This document shows positions 27,865-35,828 of a stretch of DNA of 64,000 bases, piece by piece (position 1 is the stretch's first letter; each line of letters begins with the position of its first letter). A program made the position numbers and the translations under genes. The stretch spans positions 1 through 64,000 of the forward strand of contig DASPJN010000254.1 of assembly GCA_035628595.1 (NCBI GenBank), read 5' to 3'. Under the pieces are notes generated by a model, which made no database searches, was not told the origin of the DNA, and saw nothing but the letters and a program-made list of their open reading frames with translations. This DNA is from Chryseosolibacter sp035628595. GTDB taxonomy: Bacteria > Bacteroidota > Bacteroidia > Cytophagales > Cyclobacteriaceae.

Positions 27865-28986
27865 ATGGAAGAGGAAACAGGAAGTGCTGCCAAAACCAGC
27901 AAAGTTGACACCCGTTCATTTATTTTCATTACGGGTGCTTTCCTTTTGTTCTTCTTCGCGCTCGAATTGATGATCACATCATTCGATGCGCTTGGAGCAG
28001 AGACGATCCACACGGTATTAAGCGCAACTTCAAATCCGTTCACCGGCCTATTCATCGGATTGCTCATTACCGCGATTATTCAAAGCAGTTCAACTACAAC
28101 TGCGCTCGTCGTTACACTTGTAGGATCTGGGACGTTGACCTTGCTAAATGCCGTACCTGTGATTATGGGAGCCAACCTGGGTACAACCATCACGGCGCTT
28201 ATAGTTTCATTGGGATTTCTTAACAAGCCAAAAGAATTTAAGCGCGCAGTTTCGGCAGCGGCGTATCATTCCTTTTTTAATCTCCTAACGATCATTGTAC
28301 TTTTTCCACTCGAATACAAGTACGCACTAGTCACAAGGGCAGTTACTTTGATTTCAGATTATCTTTTTCTGTCGGTGGGAGGTAATAGCACTGAGATAGT
28401 TTCGTGGTCGGTGTTCGGCTTTGTTATCGATCCGCTAGTGACGGTCTTAGATGCGCCGATCGTTTTAGTGTCCATTTCCTTTATTCTCCTCTTCGCTTCA
28501 ATTCTGTTTTTTCGCCGACAAATTTCGAATCTTTTGATTGGCAAATCGCCCGACTCATCGGGAAGATTTATTTTCGAGGATCCTTTAAAGTCGCTGGGAT
28601 GGGGCTTGATAACAACGGCTGCCATCAGGTCAAGCACAATTACCACCTCATTGGTTGTTCCCTTGGTAGCAAAGAAGATCATTAAGCTCAGGGAAGCGGC
28701 GAGCTTTATCATGGGTGCAAACGTCGGCACGACTGTCACCGCTTTCATCGCCGTCCTTGTAAGTTCAAATTCCGTTGCCGCCATCAGCATTGCCCTGGCA
28801 CACCTTCTGTTTAATGTAGCTGGTATCCTTTTGTTCTTTGTCATGCCGTTCCTTCCGGCGATACCTTACGAATTGTCGAAACATCTGGGAATCGTTTCCG
28901 CTCGCTATCGGATTTCAATCGTTCTGTTTGTGTTGTTTACATTTTTTATTATTCCGTTCACCCTTATTTATATCAGTAATAACTGA
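27865..28986 (+). CDS. Na/Pi cotransporter family membrane protein
   Basis: The 373-residue protein has the internal duplication typical of NptA/PNaS transporters. The first repeat has QSSSTTTALVVTL with MGANLGTTITAL; the second has RSSTITTSLVVPL with MGANVGTTVTAF. About nine membrane helices are present, preceded by a short soluble N-terminus. Family members import phosphate with sodium. Unlike the longer YjbB-type proteins it lacks a C-terminal PhoU-like domain. It directly follows the M20 gene and precedes the holin-like gene. Confidence 0.88.
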   Translation: MEEETGSAAKTSKVDTRSFIFITGAFLLFFFALELMITSFDALGAETIHTVLSATSNPFTGLFIGLLITAIIQSSSTTTALVVTLVGSGTLTLLNAVPVIMGANLGTTITALIVSLGFLNKPKEFKRAVSAAAYHSFFNLLTIIVLFPLEYKYALVTRAVTLISDYLFLSVGGNSTEIVSWSVFGFVIDPLVTVLDAPIVLVSISFILLFASILFFRRQISNLLIGKSPDSSGRFIFEDPLKSLGWGLITTAAIRSSTITTSLVVPLVAKKIIKLREAASFIMGANVGTTVTAFIAVLVSSNSVAAISIALAHLLFNVAGILLFFVMPFLPAIPYELSKHLGIVSARYRISIVLFVLFTFFIIPFTLIYISNN

Positions 28987-29056
28987 TCTAAAAATCATTT
29001 CCAATCGATCTTTCCGAACAAAAGACTTCTCTCTATATTGCATAGGAAGCAACTTC

Positions 29057-29410
29057 ATGTTCGGCAGCTCAATCACTAAATTTCTTAAGTTGGATAGCCT
29101 TATCAATAACCTGACCGGGTATTTTGAGACGAAAGTTGAATTGGTTAAGGTTGAGGTAAGGCAGGAACTGGCGAAAGGGATTTCGCAGGCAGTGGTTTAT
29201 CTGGCATTAGTGTTTGCCTTCGCAATGGTAGTGTTGTTTGTAAGCCTTGGCGTGGCGATTCTACTTGCTGATGTAATTGGCGCACTCGCAGGATATTCGC
29301 TCGTCGCATTGTTTTATCTGATTGTTGGTCTGTCGCTATTTGTTTATCGGGAGAAGTTGATAGGAAAGATCAATTCAAACCTTTCTAAGACATTAAATTC
29401 ACGGAAATAG
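29057..29410 (+). CDS. Holin-superfamily-like (Phage_holin_3_6 type) membrane protein
   Basis: The chosen start is the ATG at 29057, giving 117 residues that begin MFGSSITKFLKLDSLINNL. The frame stays open upstream to 28838, but that part lies in another frame of the transporter gene. An amphipathic N-terminal segment (GYFETKVELVKVEVRQELAKG) is followed by two hydrophobic helices and a short basic tail. This is the layout of the Phage_holin_3_6 family, which is widespread in bacterial chromosomes with no phage link. The next gene begins 6 nt later. Confidence 0.75.
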   Translation: MFGSSITKFLKLDSLINNLTGYFETKVELVKVEVRQELAKGISQAVVYLALVFAFAMVVLFVSLGVAILLADVIGALAGYSLVALFYLIVGLSLFVYREKLIGKINSNLSKTLNSRK

Positions 29411-29416
29411 AAATAT

Positions 29417-29818
29417 ATGGAAATGCTTGACTCTGACGATCCGAAAGACCACCTGATGCGTCAGTCTGCTCTTCACAGAGAGCAACTCGAAGAAGATGTT
29501 AAACTTATTTCGGAGCGCACGCAGAAGATTCTCACAAACGCGCTTATAATAGGCGGTGCCCTTGCGGCCAGCTATTTTATCATCAGCAGTTTTTCATCGA
29601 AGCCTAAAAAGAAGAAGGTCAAAAAAATCAAACTGATTCAGGACAACCCTGAGCAGGTTGTTGTTTCTGAAGAACCTGAGACGCCTGGAATTATTTCGCA
29701 GTTAGGTACCGCATTGGCGAGTCAGGCAACGGTGATGCTGCTTGGCCTTGCTAAAGAAAAGCTTGAAGAATACATGCAGTCGCAGGCTGCGAAGAAGGCA
29801 GATGATGGCAATTCTTAA
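29417..29818 (+). CDS. Hypothetical protein with one membrane helix and basic linker
   Basis: This 133-residue protein has a helical acidic N-terminus, a membrane helix (ILTNALIIGGALAASYFIIS), a very basic stretch (SKPKKKKVKKIKL) and an amphipathic C-terminal part. I do not recognise a named family. It sits between the holin-like gene (6 nt) and the GGGP synthase gene, which starts inside its last codons. The three are probably one transcription unit. Confidence 0.65.
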   Translation: MEMLDSDDPKDHLMRQSALHREQLEEDVKLISERTQKILTNALIIGGALAASYFIISSFSSKPKKKKVKKIKLIQDNPEQVVVSEEPETPGIISQLGTALASQATVMLLGLAKEKLEEYMQSQAAKKADDGNS

Positions 29819-30569
29819 CGCGCTACGTGAAAGGAAGCTACAGCGCCGCAAATCGATCGCTGTGCTTGTTGATCCTGACAAAGTCGGAGACCCGGCTAAG
29901 CTTCTCCATCTGATTAACCTGGCTAACGAAAACTGCATTGATTTTTTCTTCGTAGGTGGAAGCCTGGTAACAACCACTAACCTCTCTGAAGTAGTTCGAA
30001 AGATTAAGGAAAACGTGAGTCTTCCGGTGATTCTTTTTCCCGGAAACACCATGCAAATCGAACCAAATGCCGACGCCATCTTGTTTCTTTCGCTGATCTC
30101 AGGAAGAAACCCTGAATTGTTGATCGGGCAGCATGTGATCGCTGCGCCGATATTAAAAAACACGCGCCTTGAGATTATTCCGACGGGATATCTTCTGATC
30201 AATTCCGGAAAAATTACTTCAGTCGCTTACATCAGTAATACGATACCATTGCCCGATGACAAATATTCACTGGCCGCATCAACCGCACTTGCGGGAGAAA
30301 TGCTGGGTCAGCAATTGATCTACCTCGATGCCGGCAGTGGTGCCGAAAAAGAGATTTCTCCGCGCATGATCGGCGCTGTGCGGAAGGCTGTGAGTGTTCC
30401 GCTCATTGTTGGTGGTGGGATTAATACTTCACAAAAGGCAATTTCAGCCATTGAAGCTGGCGCAGATGTTATTGTTATCGGCAACGCACTCGAAAAAAAT
30501 CCCGACTTTTTAACTGAGGTTTCAGAAAGAATTTACGAATGGAATAAAGCTTCGGATCTATCGAAGTAA
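29802..30569 (+). CDS. Geranylgeranylglyceryl/heptaprenylglyceryl phosphate synthase family protein
   Basis: The 255-residue TIM-barrel protein carries the PcrB/GGGPS signature: LVDPDKVGD, FFVGGSLVTT, LFPGNTMQI, DAILFLSLISGRNP, PTGYLLI, YLDAGSGAEKEI and VGGGINTSQKA. Such enzymes join a polyprenyl diphosphate to glycerol 1-phosphate, the first step of archaeal ether lipids; Bacteroidota carry homologues of the larger (group II) type. Two start codons are adjacent (29802 and 29805). The start overlaps the preceding gene by 17 nt. Dxs, upstream in isoprenoid supply, is encoded elsewhere in the window. Confidence 0.88.
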   Translation: MMAILNALRERKLQRRKSIAVLVDPDKVGDPAKLLHLINLANENCIDFFFVGGSLVTTTNLSEVVRKIKENVSLPVILFPGNTMQIEPNADAILFLSLISGRNPELLIGQHVIAAPILKNTRLEIIPTGYLLINSGKITSVAYISNTIPLPDDKYSLAASTALAGEMLGQQLIYLDAGSGAEKEISPRMIGAVRKAVSVPLIVGGGINTSQKAISAIEAGADVIVIGNALEKNPDFLTEVSERIYEWNKASDLSK

Positions 30570-31697
30570 CTCGCGCGAGATCACAAGCTTCTGGATCTCT
30601 GTTGTTCCTTCGTAAATCTGCGTGATCTTGGCATCGCGCATCAGTCGTTCAACGTGATACTCTTTCACGTATCCATATCCACCGTGGATCTGAACGGCTT
30701 CGGTAGTAACTTCCTGTGCTATATCAGAAGCAAACAGCTTAGCCATTGCCGCCGCTTTTACAAAATCTTTTTTCTGGTCTTTCAGGTACGCTGCTTTGTG
30801 AACGAGCAGTCTTGCCGCCTCAATTTTTGTCGCCATTTCGGCAAGCTTAAATTGAATACCCTGATGCTCGGATAAGGTCTTGTTGAATGCTTTTCTTTCC
30901 TTGGAATATTTTAATGCCAGTTCATACGCGCCCGACGCGATTCCCAATGCCTGCGCTGCAATTCCGATTCTTCCGCCGTTGAGCGTGGTCATCGCAAAGC
31001 TGAAACCAAAACCATCCTCACCGATGCGGTTCGCCTTCGGTATTTTCACATCCTGGAACATAAGTGAATGTGTATCCGATCCACGAATCCCCATCTTGTC
31101 TTCTTTCTTGCCGATAACAAAACCAGGCATTCCTTTCTCTACGATCAGGGCGTTGATTCCTTTGTGCTTCTTTTCAGGATTAGTTTGCGCGATAACAAGG
31201 TACACGCTGGCGGTGTTTCCGTTTGTGATCCAGTTCTTTGTTCCGTTCAGCAGGTAATAATCGCCTTTATCTTCGGCTGTTGTACGTTGACTTGTTGCAT
31301 CAGATCCAGCTTCAGGTTCCGAGAGGCAGAAAGCACCAATCATCTCACCCGTCGCGAGTTTTTTTAGATATTTTTCTTTTTGTTCTTCAGAGCCGTATTT
31401 CTCAATTCCCCAGCAAACAAGTGAGTTATTAACAGACATACAAACAGAAGCCGAAGCATCGATCTTTGAGATCTCTTCCATGGCCAGGACATATGAGATC
31501 GAATCCATTCCACCGCCGTTGTACTTCGTATCGACCATCATGCCCAAAAATCCGAGTTCCCCCATCTTCTTAAGCTGATCTTTCGGGACCTTTTGCTCAT
31601 TGTCCCGCTCAATAACGCCTGGAAGCAATTCGGTTTGAGCAAAGTCGCGGGCAGCCTGTTGGACTGCTATTTGTTCTTCTGTTAGTTCAAAGTTCAT
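30558..31697 (-). CDS. Acyl-CoA dehydrogenase (short/medium-chain type)
   Basis: This flavoenzyme catalyses the first dehydrogenation of fatty-acyl-CoA or branched-chain acyl-CoA. The sequence has the FAD-binding ACSEPEAGSDATSQRTTA-type segment (here FCLSEPEAGSDATSQ), ITNG, and QIHGGYGYVKEYHVERLMRD. YEGTTEIQ carries the catalytic Glu363, in the position used by short- and medium-chain enzymes. At 379 residues it has the normal length. It is convergent with the GGGPS gene and overlaps it by 12 nt. Confidence 0.94.
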   Translation of the reverse strand: MNFELTEEQIAVQQAARDFAQTELLPGVIERDNEQKVPKDQLKKMGELGFLGMMVDTKYNGGGMDSISYVLAMEEISKIDASASVCMSVNNSLVCWGIEKYGSEEQKEKYLKKLATGEMIGAFCLSEPEAGSDATSQRTTAEDKGDYYLLNGTKNWITNGNTASVYLVIAQTNPEKKHKGINALIVEKGMPGFVIGKKEDKMGIRGSDTHSLMFQDVKIPKANRIGEDGFGFSFAMTTLNGGRIGIAAQALGIASGAYELALKYSKERKAFNKTLSEHQGIQFKLAEMATKIEAARLLVHKAAYLKDQKKDFVKAAAMAKLFASDIAQEVTTEAVQIHGGYGYVKEYHVERLMRDAKITQIYEGTTEIQKLVISRELLR

Positions 31698-31724
31698 AGG
31701 CTATGACACGTTTCGGGGTTCATG

Positions 31725-31756
31725 AAATAAAGAAGCCTGAGTCTAAACTCAGGCTT
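31725..31756 (-). terminator. Rho-independent terminator after the YugP-like gene
   Basis: Arms AAGCCTGAGT (31733-31742) and ACTCAGGCTT (31747-31756) form a 10-bp stem with a 4-nt loop. On the minus strand the stem is followed by CTTTATTT, so it ends transcription of the YugP-like gene ahead of the acyl-CoA dehydrogenase gene. Confidence 0.75.
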
Positions 31757-31802
31757 GCAAAAATAAACGCTTTTTAAAAATTATGCTGCATGCAGAATAT
31801 TT

Positions 31803-32501
31803 TTATTCATCGCTGCTTCCCATGAACATCATCACGTAATAAATCAGCGTAGTTAAGGCACCGATCGCCGCAACAACATAGGTCATCGCAGCCCATTTCA
31901 GCGCGTCCTTTGCCATTTTGTGCTCCTCGCGTGTGACAATACCCCGCGATTCGATCCACGCAAGTGCTCGTTTACTCGCGTCAAACTCAACCGGTAGTGT
32001 AACGAAAGCAAAAAGAGTAAAAACGCCATAACATACGATAATTACTACCAGCGCCGTCGACATCGGCATTACGTTCGAAGCGAACATTGCACCGAACATC
32101 ATGATCATAAAAATAAAATTGATTACCTGCGCGCTGATATTTTGAATTGGCACCATCGCAGAGCGGAATTCAAGCATGCTGTAGGCCCTGGCGTGTTGCA
32201 CCGCGTGTCCGCATTCATGGGCAGCTACAGCAGCGGCTGCCGCATTACGTCCGTTATAAACTTCCTGGCTCAGGTTAACAGTCTTGTTTGCCGGATTGTA
32301 ATGGTCGCTGAGTTGACCTTCGACGCTGACAACCTGCACATCGCGAATCCCATTATCTGCAAGCATTAACCGCGCAATTTCAGCGCCTGTAAGATCTTTG
32401 GTTAAGTGAATTTGTGAATATTCTCTGAATTTCCTTTTCAGCCGCGAACTTACCATCCAGCCGATCAGCATAAAAAAGAGACCAATGATTAATGCACCCA
32501 T
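31803..32501 (-). CDS. YugP-like neutral zinc metallopeptidase, membrane-bound
   Basis: The 232-residue protein has an N-terminal membrane helix and then a domain with the zinc motif HECGH at residues 95-99 (AVAAHECGHAVQHA). Three further membrane helices follow, with FDASKRALAWIESRGI between the second and third. This is the layout of the YugP/Zn_peptidase_2 family. The substrate is unknown; the active site is probably on the membrane surface. It has its own terminator and a 151-nt upstream gap. Confidence 0.88.
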   Translation of the reverse strand: MGALIIGLFFMLIGWMVSSRLKRKFREYSQIHLTKDLTGAEIARLMLADNGIRDVQVVSVEGQLSDHYNPANKTVNLSQEVYNGRNAAAAAVAAHECGHAVQHARAYSMLEFRSAMVPIQNISAQVINFIFMIMMFGAMFASNVMPMSTALVVIIVCYGVFTLFAFVTLPVEFDASKRALAWIESRGIVTREEHKMAKDALKWAAMTYVVAAIGALTTLIYYVMMFMGSSDE

Positions 32502-32652
32502 AGTTATAATTGAATAAGTTGTTTACGATTTATAATCAAGTATCAAGCTTTGCGCCAATTGGTTTTGGCTGTCAAACCGACACCAAGAATAACAATTTGC
32601 CGCATCAAAATAGACGAAAAGAAACCGTTTTTGTTGGCTTTCTAATCACAAA

Positions 32653-33666
32653 TTAATCCCTGCCTTTACGTTTCACCCAAACCGATGTTACCAGCAGCGA
32701 GATTGCCCCACCGGCAATCATGATTGCCGTTTGCCAGCCGTGAAAAATAAAAACAAACGCCACGGCATTTGACATCGGTATAGCATAAAGGAAAACAAGT
32801 CCTTGCGGCACCAGCACGTGATATGATCCGGTTCCGCCTGGAAGCGGTACCGCCATCGCTATTGAACCTATCGCAAAGAGGCTTAAGACAGCGGTAACAC
32901 CGAGGTGACTGGTTTCCGGAAAAGCCATAATAACCATGTAGCTCATCAAGAAATAAAGCACCCAGATTAACACTGAATAAAAAATGAAGAGCGATTTATT
33001 CTTCAGTCTAAAGACCGACAGCAAACCTTCCCGAAAACCCTGCCACGTTCTTCTGATAAAAGAGTTGAACTTCGGATTTCTTTTATAAAACCAAACGAAG
33101 ACCGCAAACGTGAGAAGCAGGAACAAAATGAAATATACAGCCAACGTCAACTTTGATTGATCTGCTGCGATGGGAAGTTGCTGAATAAAAGCAAACAACT
33201 TTTCCGATTCAAAAAGAAATGATAGTAGTACAAGGATCAATAGACAAATCACGTCGACCACACGCTCAACTACAACCGTACCGAATGAGGTCTCTACGGG
33301 TGTGCGATCGAGTTTGTACAGGTTATAACAACGGGAAAACTCACCGCCACGCGGTATCACCAGGTTTACAAGGTAGCCTACCATTAGGGATACGAAACTA
33401 TAACTGAGTTTGGTTTGATGTCCGGAAGGTTTGATCAGGATTCGCCAGCGTTCTGCTCTTACCAGGTGACTGATCAATGCGACGACAGCCATCACAATCA
33501 ACCATCCTTTGTGCGCTGCTTGCCATGTTTGTACAAGGAACGACCATTTGTCAGCCGACGGATCATTGCCAGGTGGTGTCAGACTACGAAGGGAAAACCA
33601 GATCAGCAGCGCAGTGGCAGCAAAAATGATCAGGTACTGTATGATTGCTCTAGCGCTTTTTGACAC
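32653..33666 (-). CDS. LPG-synthase-type transmembrane (UPF0104/AglD-like) protein
   Basis: A 337-residue integral membrane protein with eight or so helices, of the lysylphosphatidylglycerol synthase transmembrane-region family. The recognisable parts are SYSFVSLMVGYLVNLVIPRGGEFSRCYNLYK (family motif around residues 87-117, shown here in part as VIPRGGEFSRC) and PLPGGTGSYHVL. It lacks the C-terminal transferase domain that charges lipids with lysine, so its role is unknown. It is 17 nt downstream of panD in the panC-panD operon. Confidence 0.85.
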   Translation of the reverse strand: MSKSARAIIQYLIIFAATALLIWFSLRSLTPPGNDPSADKWSFLVQTWQAAHKGWLIVMAVVALISHLVRAERWRILIKPSGHQTKLSYSFVSLMVGYLVNLVIPRGGEFSRCYNLYKLDRTPVETSFGTVVVERVVDVICLLILVLLSFLFESEKLFAFIQQLPIAADQSKLTLAVYFILFLLLTFAVFVWFYKRNPKFNSFIRRTWQGFREGLLSVFRLKNKSLFIFYSVLIWVLYFLMSYMVIMAFPETSHLGVTAVLSLFAIGSIAMAVPLPGGTGSYHVLVPQGLVFLYAIPMSNAVAFVFIFHGWQTAIMIAGGAISLLVTSVWVKRKGRD

Positions 33667-33683
33667 GAGTGTTATTGGGGGCC

Positions 33684-34031
33684 TTACGGAAGTTTGTTAT
33701 CTGGTGTCGGGAAAACGACAGTCGGTTTGAATTCCTTTGCCTTTTTAAATTTCATTGATGCATATGAAATAATGATGACCACATCGCCAACCTGCGCTCT
33801 GCGTGCAGCCGGGCCGTTGAGGCAAATCATTCCCGTGCCACGCGCCCCCTTAATGATATATGTTTCAAGTCGCTCTCCGTTATTGACGTTCACGACAGTG
33901 ACCTTTTCACCTTCAATCATGTTAGCCGCGTCCATTAAGTCCTCGTCAATAGCAATGCTCCCTACGTAGTGAAGTTCGGCCTGCGTTATTTTCGCACGAT
34001 GGATCTTTGATTTTAGTACTTCTATTCTCAT
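33684..34031 (-). CDS. panD: Aspartate 1-decarboxylase proenzyme
   Basis: PanD makes beta-alanine from aspartate for pantothenate and coenzyme A. The self-processing site is Gly24-Ser25 in HYVGSIAID, where cleavage creates the pyruvoyl group. KIHRAKIT near the N-terminus and LNGPAARRAQVGDVVIIISY are conserved family segments. At 115 residues it has the normal length. It is 15 nt after panC, whose enzyme uses the beta-alanine made here. Confidence 0.96.
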   Translation of the reverse strand: MRIEVLKSKIHRAKITQAELHYVGSIAIDEDLMDAANMIEGEKVTVVNVNNGERLETYIIKGARGTGMICLNGPAARRAQVGDVVIIISYASMKFKKAKEFKPTVVFPTPDNKLP

Positions 34032-34046
34032 TTGTCTCCTAACGAT

Positions 34047-34904
34047 CTATATTAGTATTAATTCAAAAAACATGTTATCGATCAATCTCACGTCGCCTAC
34101 ATATCCGGCGATGCACATAATAGGCGTTGTTGATTCTGAAACGTTGCTGAGCAGATTTAAGTTTTGGCTGTCTGCTACTTCAAAATACTCGAGCCGTGTG
34201 CCTGGTATGTTTTCGACCATTTTTTTCACGTCATTTTTCACGTTCTCGAGCGAAGCTCCCGCTTTCAAATCGGTCTGTGCTTTCGTTAAAGCCTTAAAAA
34301 ACACATCGGCATGTTGCCGTTGCTCTGCATTCAGACGTAGATTCCGGGAGGAAAGCGCAAGCCCGTCCGGTTCGCGTAGCGTGGGCACACTATGCAGTTT
34401 CAGATTGAACATCAATTGGTTCTTCAGTTGACTGATAACAGCAAATTGTTGCCAGTCTTTTTGGCCGAAGTATGCATTATCAGGCTCAATGATATGGAAG
34501 AGCTTTGAAACAATGATCCCGACGCCACTGAAATGTCCGGGCCTGAAATGTCCTTCCATCACTTTGTCGAGCTGACCGAAATCCATCGTTATTGTCGATT
34601 CTACCGGGTACATCTCATGATCATCTGGACAAAACACAACATCGCATTGAACTTCCGACAGCATTTGCGTGTCTGTATCAAGCGAGCGGGGATATTTTTG
34701 CAGATCCGCCGAATTATTGAACTGGGTGGGATTTACGTAGATAGTGGCAACCGTAACATCGTTCTGGGCTTTTGAGGCTCTAATGAGCGTTAAATGCCCC
34801 TGATGCAAGGCTCCCATCGTCGGAACAAGCCCTATCGACTTACTTTGTTGCTTAATGTCCTTTAAAAAGGCCTTTAAAGGAGCTATTTGCTTGAAAATCT
34901 TCAT
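34047..34904 (-). CDS. panC: Pantoate--beta-alanine ligase
   Basis: PanC condenses pantoate and beta-alanine to pantothenate with ATP. The nucleotidyltransferase motif HxGH is at residues 34-37 (MGALHQGHLTLI), with FGQKDWQQ and the KMSKS-like ALSSRN also present. It has 285 residues, the usual length. It is the first gene of panC-panD-UPF0104 and is divergent from the glycogen-synthase-like gene at 35025. Confidence 0.96.
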   Translation of the reverse strand: MKIFKQIAPLKAFLKDIKQQSKSIGLVPTMGALHQGHLTLIRASKAQNDVTVATIYVNPTQFNNSADLQKYPRSLDTDTQMLSEVQCDVVFCPDDHEMYPVESTITMDFGQLDKVMEGHFRPGHFSGVGIIVSKLFHIIEPDNAYFGQKDWQQFAVISQLKNQLMFNLKLHSVPTLREPDGLALSSRNLRLNAEQRQHADVFFKALTKAQTDLKAGASLENVKNDVKKMVENIPGTRLEYFEVADSQNLNLLSNVSESTTPIMCIAGYVGDVRLIDNMFFELILI

Positions 34905-34956
34905 TTTAAGCCGCTTGGCTAAGGGGTCGCAAAGATAAGTGAAAATGGAAATTAAG

Positions 34957-34987
34957 TTGAATAAGGGGGTATTTTTTTGTAATTTTG
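34957..34987 (+). promoter_or_regulatory. Promoter of the GT5-like/DUF4270 genes
   Basis: TAATTTTG at 34980-34987 matches TAnnTTTG. A TTG at 34957-34959 (AGTTGA) lies 20 nt upstream in the place of the -33 box. The start codon is 37 nt downstream of the -7 box. Confidence 0.65.
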
Positions 34988-35024
34988 TGGCTCTAAATTC
35001 CGTTCTACATTTAAATTCAAAAAT

Positions 35025-35828
35025 ATGTCAAAAATCCGTATTCTTTATGTAGCCAGTGAGATCGACCCTTTTCTCCAAACCTCAGAGGTGGCGAACTTCG
35101 TTCGCAAGCTTCCGCAGGCGATGCAGGAAAAAGGGATGGAGATCCGCATCCTGGTTCCGCGTTTCGGAATTATAAACGAGCGCAAAAACCGGCTGCATGA
35201 AGTGGTGAGGCTGTCAGGGATAAATATTTCCGTTGGGGATGAGGAGAAGCCTCTGATTATTAAAGTAGCGTCAATTCCGAATGCCAAGTTGCAGGTCTAT
35301 TTTATTGATAACGAAGATTACTTCCACCGCAAATCTGTTTTCCACGATAAAGAGAATAACTTCTACGAAGACAATGACGAGCGCGCTATCTTCTTCTGTA
35401 AAGGCGTAATCGAAACTGTGAAGAAACTAGGCTGGGCACCGGACATCGTTCATTGCAACGACTGGATCACAAGCTTCATCCCATTGTATTTGAAGACCAC
35501 GTACAAGAATGATCCATTGTTCAAGAATACAAAAACTGTGTTCACGATTTATGATAATTCATTCAGTCATAAATTCAACAGCACCATTCTCGACAAGGTG
35601 AAGATGATGGATATCGAAGATAACATGCTGGGAAATTTAAAGACTGCCGATTTCGAAGGCTTTATTAAACTTGGCATGGAGTTCTCGGATGCAGTGATTG
35701 TTGCTGGTGAGAACAAAAAACTCGAAGGTCTTTTCAAGAAGATCAAAGAGAAAAAAGTGGAAACAATCGACAACAACGAAAATTACACAGAATCGTATTT
35801 CAATCTCTATAATGAACTTGTGGGCTAA
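35025..35828 (+). CDS. Glycogen-synthase N-terminal-domain protein (GT5-like, probably non-catalytic)
   Basis: The 267 residues align with only the N-terminal Rossmann half of starch/glycogen synthase: IRILYVASEIDPF, LPQAMQEKGMEIRILVPRFG, and PDIVHCNDWITSFIPLYLKT. The ADP-glucose-binding KTGGL loop is replaced by Gln-Thr-Ser-Glu-Val at residues 18-22, and the whole C-terminal nucleotide-binding half is missing. It is therefore unlikely to make glycogen alone. The DUF4270 gene starts inside its last codons (17-nt overlap), which links the two. Confidence 0.85.
   Translation: MSKIRILYVASEIDPFLQTSEVANFVRKLPQAMQEKGMEIRILVPRFGIINERKNRLHEVVRLSGINISVGDEEKPLIIKVASIPNAKLQVYFIDNEDYFHRKSVFHDKENNFYEDNDERAIFFCKGVIETVKKLGWAPDIVHCNDWITSFIPLYLKTTYKNDPLFKNTKTVFTIYDNSFSHKFNSTILDKVKMMDIEDNMLGNLKTADFEGFIKLGMEFSDAVIVAGENKKLEGLFKKIKEKKVETIDNNENYTESYFNLYNELVG

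Noticed and set aside
28838..29056. Upstream extension of the holin-like gene
   Set aside because: This part overlaps the end of the Na/Pi transporter in another frame and adds a peptide unlike the family's N-terminus.
27865..29410. Prophage or lysis cassette suggested by a holin-like protein
   Set aside because: No endolysin or structural gene is near, and this holin-superfamily type is common in bacterial chromosomes outside phages.
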